DNA from: JANOBJ01 sp031411575
Lineage (GTDB): Bacteria > Pseudomonadota > Gammaproteobacteria > Burkholderiales > Burkholderiaceae_C
Direction: 5' to 3'
Length of the DNA stretch: 8,273 bases
Assembly: GCA_031411575.1 (NCBI GenBank)
Contig: JANOBJ010000156.1
Span: forward strand, 1 to 8,273
The position numbers and the translations under genes were made by a program. Shown here in pieces: positions 5,607-8,273 of the stretch; the first letter of the stretch is position 1, and each line of letters begins with the position of its first letter. The notes below the pieces were generated by a model. It ran no database searches, had not been told where the DNA came from, and saw nothing but the letters and a program-made list of their open reading frames with translations.

Positions 5607-6965
5607 TCAAGACCTGCCCGGCTGAAGCGGCTGCTGGCGCCACGCCAGCAGCGCGCCCAGCCACAGCGCCACCGCCGAGAACACCAGCCCGCGCGCCAAC
5701 CCGCCCGGCCCGTCGGCGATCCAGCCGACCACCGTGGGGCCGACGATCTGCCCGGCCGCGAACACGATGGTGAAGGCGCTGATGCCGCTGGCCCAGCGCT
5801 CGGGCGGCAGGTTGTGGCGCACCAGCGCCGTCGTCGAGGCCACCACCGACAAAAACACCGCGCCAAACAGCAGCCCCGAGGCCAGCACCAACGGCCAGGC
5901 GCTGGTGAGCGCCGGCAGCACCGTGGCCACGCCCAGCAGCGCGTTGAGCCGCGCCAGCGCTCGCCCGCCCTTCTGCCGGTCCAGCAGGCCAGCCCAGATG
6001 CGCGACGACGCCAGTACCGCCACCCCCAGCAGCGCGTAGAACAGCGTCACGCGCGCGCCGCTGGCGCCCTGCTCGCGCAGCAGCGCAATCACAAACGTCA
6101 TGTAGCCGATGTAGCCCACACCGAACAGGGTATAGCCGCCCAGCGCCCAGCGCAGCGCGCGCCATTCCGCCGCCGGCCCTGAAACCGGGGTCAAGCCGGT
6201 TTTTGGAGCGTTTTGTGCCTGTTGTGCGCTCCCCGTGGTCATAGTTTGCTCTTGTTTTAATAGCGCCTGGCTGGCCGGCGCGGGCGGTGCCGCTGGTGCC
6301 ACCGGCGGCTCCATGCGCTGCAGCAAGCGCCCCGGCCAGCGCAGCAGCGCGCTGCCCGCCAGACACGCCGCCGCCAGCGCCCACCAGGCCCAGGCCCAGC
6401 CGTGCGGGCGCGCCGCCGCCGCGTCCAGCACGGCTGGCACCAGCACCGCCGACAGCGTGATGCCCAGCCCGGTGCCGCCGTAGTACAGGCCGATCAGAAA
6501 GCCGCTGCGCCCGGGGTCGTGCGCGCCCAGCCGCGCCGCCAGCAGCCCGCCGGCGATAAACACCAGCGCGCTGGCTACCCCCGCCAGCAGCCGCTGCACC
6601 AGCAGGGGCGCGGCGGCCGTGAAAAAGCCGCTCAGGGCCATGAACACGCTGGCCAGCACCGCGCCGCCCACCAGCAGCGCCGATGGCCCGGCGCGCTGCA
6701 TCAGCCGCGGCGTGACCAGTGCGCCCAGCAGGTAGCCCAGCGCGTTGGCGGTGTTCATCGCGCCGGCCAAGGTGTAGCTCCAGCCCAGATCGGCGCGCAT
6801 CGGCGGCAGCAGCAGCCCGTAGGCAAAGCGCGTGATGCCCAGCGACACGGCGGCCCCGAGCGACAACGCCAGGGCCAGCGCGACCAGGCGGCGCGGGCTG
6901 GCGGGCACGCGGGCTGCCGGGGCGGCGTCAGCGGCGCGGTGGGACGCGTGGTCGGGAGTGGTCAA
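5607..6965 (-). CDS. YbfB/YjiJ-family MFS transporter carrying an in-frame repeat-encoded insert
   Basis: A 452-residue, strongly hydrophobic protein of the major facilitator superfamily. The segment GITRFAYGLLLPPMRADLGW (residues 43-62), then NTANALGYLLGAL, is the hallmark of the YbfB/YjiJ group (Pfam MFS_4). About twelve membrane helices are expected: six in residues 27-210 and six in 272-443, separated by a long central loop (about 211-271). The transported substrate is unknown. Residues about 233-255 of that loop (QALLKQEQTMTTGS..AQNAPK) come from the dispersed repeat shared with the AsmA-family gene. The start is uncertain: there is no suitable ATG or clear Shine-Dalgarno. I chose TTG at 6965 (giving MTTPDH), with TTG at 6971 and GTG at 6908 as alternatives. 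It is divergent from the ene reductase gene across 174 bp. Confidence 0.83.
   Translation of the reverse strand: MTTPDHASHRAADAAPAARVPASPRRLVALALALSLGAAVSLGITRFAYGLLLPPMRADLGWSYTLAGAMNTANALGYLLGALVTPRLMQRAGPSALLVGGAVLASVFMALSGFFTAAAPLLVQRLLAGVASALVFIAGGLLAARLGAHDPGRSGFLIGLYYGGTGLGITLSAVLVPAVLDAAAARPHGWAWAWWALAAACLAGSALLRWPGRLLQRMEPPVAPAAPPAPASQALLKQEQTMTTGSAQQAQNAPKTGLTPVSGPAAEWRALRWALGGYTLFGVGYIGYMTFVIALLREQGASGARVTLFYALLGVAVLASSRIWAGLLDRQKGGRALARLNALLGVATVLPALTSAWPLVLASGLLFGAVFLSVVASTTALVRHNLPPERWASGISAFTIVFAAGQIVGPTVVGWIADGPGGLARGLVFSAVALWLGALLAWRQQPLQPGRS
6200..6267 (-). repeat. Dispersed element, coding copy C (inside MFS gene)
   Basis: This copy is near-identical to copy B (exact 26-bp block at 6228-6253) and has the shared 28-bp core at 6237-6264. 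Read with the gene it encodes ALLKQEQTMTTGSAQQAQNAPK in the central loop. The stop-codon positions of the non-coding copies are TTA and GAG here. A perfect 7-bp inverted repeat, AAACCGG (6182-6188) and CCGGTTT (6196-6202), lies at the far end and may be part of the element. The outer limits are approximate. Confidence 0.85.
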
Positions 6966-7139
6966 GGGCAATTTCGGTGGAAAAGGGGTTGGCGCATTCT
7001 CCGCGAACCGCCCGGTCTGCCGACGGCGGGCCGGCGGGCCGGCGGGCAGCCGATGCACAATCGCAACTCCTGTGCTGCGGCAAGGCTTTTGCGTTGCGCC
7101 TAGTCTTGCGGCGTCGCCCTTCACCCCCACCAGACCACC
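6966..7139. promoter_or_regulatory. Divergent intergenic region between MFS and ene reductase genes
   Basis: This 174-bp gap must hold promoters for both divergent genes. Visible structure: three tandem 8-bp units GGCGGGCC (7025-7032, 7033-7040, and 7041-7048 ending CA), and a dyad CGCAAC (7062-7067) / GTTGCG (7093-7098) with a nested GCAA/TTGC. The dyad could be an operator, but no adjacent regulator gene is present and no convincing -35/-10 pair is seen. Confidence 0.35.
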
Positions 7140-8249
7140 ATGACCTCCCTGTTTGAACCCACCCGGGCTGGCGCCATTGCGCTGGCCAACCGCGTCGTGA
7201 TGGCGCCGCTCACGCGCAACCGCGCGCCCGACGCCCTGCCCAACGACCGCATGGTCACCTACTACGCGCAGCGCGCGCACCCCGAGCACGGCGCCGGGCT
7301 GATCATCACCGAAGCCACCGCCATCAGCCACCAGGGCCAGGGCTACGCCGACGTGCCCGGCATCTGGAGCAACGCGCAGGTGGCCGGCTGGAAAAAAGTG
7401 ACCGACGCGGTGCACGCGGCCGGCGGCAAGATCGTGGTGCAGCTGTGGCACGTCGGCCGCGTCTCGCACAGCGAACTTCAGCCCGGCGGCCAAGCGCCGG
7501 TGGCGCCTTCGGCCATCACCGCCAAGACCAAGACCGTGCTGATCCGGGGCGGCGTGCCGACCTTCGTGGAAACCTCCGCCCCGCGCGCGCTGGAGCTGGC
7601 CGAGCTGCCCGGCATCGTGGCCGACTACCGCCATGCCGCGCGCAACGCGATTGCCGCCGGTTTTGACGGCGTCGAGGTGCATGGCGCCAACGGCTACCTG
7701 CTCGACCAGTTCCTCAAGGGCGGCTCCAACCACCGCACCGACGCCTACGGCGGCGCCATCGAGCACCGCGCAAGGCTGCTGCTGGAGGTGATGCAGGCGA
7801 TCACGGCCGAGATCGGCGGCGCGCGCACCGGCCTGCGCCTGTCGCCCGTGACGCCCGCCAACGACGCCCATGACCCGCACCCGCAGCCGCTGTTCGACTA
7901 CGTGGTGCGCCAGCTCGGCCCGCTGGGCCTGGCCTACCTGCACCTGATCGAGGGCGCCACCGGCGGGCCGCGCGAGATCGACGACCGCCCGTTTGACTAC
8001 CCGGCCCTGCGCGCGGCCTGGCGCGCCGCGGGCGGCACCGGCGCCTGGATGGTCAACCACGGCTACGACGGCGCGCTGGCCGAAGCCTCGCTCGCGCACG
8101 GCGCCGACCTGGTGGCGTTTGGCAAGCCCTTCATCTCCAACCCCGACCTGACCCGCCGCCTGCGCACCGGCGCGCCGCTGAACCCGGCCGACCGCGCCAC
8201 CTTCTACGGCGGCGGCGACGAGGGCTATACCGATTACCCAACGCTATAA
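7140..8249 (+). CDS. nemA: Alkene reductase, old yellow enzyme family (NemA-like)
   Basis: A 369-residue FMN-dependent ene reductase of normal length. Visible features: ANRVVMAPLTRNRA (16-29), with the flavin-tuning Thr25; Gln101 in VVQLWHVGRVSH; the catalytic His181/Asn184 pair and Tyr186 in VEVHGANGYLLDQF; Arg233 in LRLSP; the phosphate-binding VAFGKPFISNPDL (325-337); and the family-typical end GYTDYPTL. Enzymes of this group use NAD(P)H to reduce activated C=C bonds, nitrate esters, N-ethylmaleimide and other electrophiles in the cytoplasm. The start at 7140 matches the family N-terminus (MTSLFEPTRAG), though no Shine-Dalgarno is evident. The last Leu codon and TAA stop lie inside repeat copy D. 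The divergent MFS gene may share its control region. Confidence 0.94.
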   Translation: MTSLFEPTRAGAIALANRVVMAPLTRNRAPDALPNDRMVTYYAQRAHPEHGAGLIITEATAISHQGQGYADVPGIWSNAQVAGWKKVTDAVHAAGGKIVVQLWHVGRVSHSELQPGGQAPVAPSAITAKTKTVLIRGGVPTFVETSAPRALELAELPGIVADYRHAARNAIAAGFDGVEVHGANGYLLDQFLKGGSNHRTDAYGGAIEHRARLLLEVMQAITAEIGGARTGLRLSPVTPANDAHDPHPQPLFDYVVRQLGPLGLAYLHLIEGATGGPREIDDRPFDYPALRAAWRAAGGTGAWMVNHGYDGALAEASLAHGADLVAFGKPFISNPDLTRRLRTGAPLNPADRATFYGGGDEGYTDYPTL

Positions 8250-8270
8250 TATATATAGCATACTATGACC
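8243..8270 (+). repeat. Dispersed AT-rich palindromic element, copy D at the ene reductase stop
   Basis: The 28-bp core lies on the plus strand, with a 6-bp stem GCTATA (8243-8248) / TATAGC (8254-8259) and a 5-nt loop, followed by CATACTATG. It contains a perfect TATAAT (8245-8250) and an ATG (8265-8267) close to the window end. Its CTA and TAA are the final Leu and stop of the ene reductase, in the same phase as the coding copies. The downstream extent is outside the window. Confidence 0.8.
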
Positions 8271-8273
8271 GTT

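Noticed and set aside
6182..6202. AAACCGG/CCGGTTT hairpin inside the MFS gene considered as a terminator
   Set aside because: It lies in the middle of an intact coding frame next to repeat copy C and is better explained as part of, or adjacent to, the element.
4434..6264. Repeat copies considered as a CRISPR array or a transposon
   Set aside because: The four copies are kilobases apart and on both strands. There is no regular spacing, no spacers, no transposase and no target-site duplication that I can define.
6966..8099. The MFS reading frame stays open far upstream, giving an 830-codon minus-strand frame antisense to the whole ene reductase body
   Set aside because: The extension lies opposite a well-supported ene reductase and its translation is low-complexity Gly/Ala/Arg with no family features. 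It is an artefact of GC-rich third positions.

Overview
The window is high-GC DNA (GC-rich third positions throughout) with closely packed housekeeping and accessory genes of the kind found in Burkholderiales. The gene complement (ELFV-type glutamate dehydrogenase, YkgJ-type cysteine cluster protein, DUF1328 protein, beta-class GST, YbfB/YjiJ-type MFS transporter, NemA-type ene reductase) and the AT-rich dispersed repeats suggest a betaproteobacterium, most likely Comamonadaceae. That placement is inferred from general protein similarity, not from a search. No rRNA, tRNA, CRISPR array, transposase or phage gene is visible.

Layout. Left block, plus strand: the 3' end of a glutamate dehydrogenase (2-265), an NADPH-dependent FMN reductase-like protein (300-896), an AT-rich palindromic repeat (about 903-965), and a small cysteine-cluster protein (995-1267). 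Between that gene and the next lies a minus-strand relic of an aldehyde dehydrogenase 3' end (1246 to about 1436). A class II aldolase/adducin-family gene follows (1467-2222). Middle block, minus strand: a transglutaminase-like protein (2286-3125) translationally coupled to a DUF1328 membrane peptide (3122-3307), then an AsmA-family gene (3456-4823). Right block: a beta-class glutathione S-transferase on plus (4926-5534), a convergent MFS transporter on minus (5607-6965), and a divergent old-yellow-enzyme-family ene reductase on plus (7140-8249).

There is no single obvious pathway. A loose theme is redox and electrophile handling: the FMN reductase, GST and ene reductase all act on electrophilic or oxidised small molecules, and the divergent MFS/ene reductase pair may share a control region.

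The most unusual signal is a dispersed repeat with a 28-bp core, present four times (938-965, 4434-4461, 6237-6264, 8243-8270). Two copies lie between genes or at a gene end, keep a GCTAT...ATAGC palindrome, and carry TAA and TAG stops in one frame. The other two sit inside the coding sequences of two unrelated proteins (AsmA and MFS). They are in the same reading frame, have sense codons where the other copies have stops, and encode a shared peptide containing EQTMTTGS and AQN. This resembles the way Rickettsia palindromic elements insert peptides into unrelated proteins.
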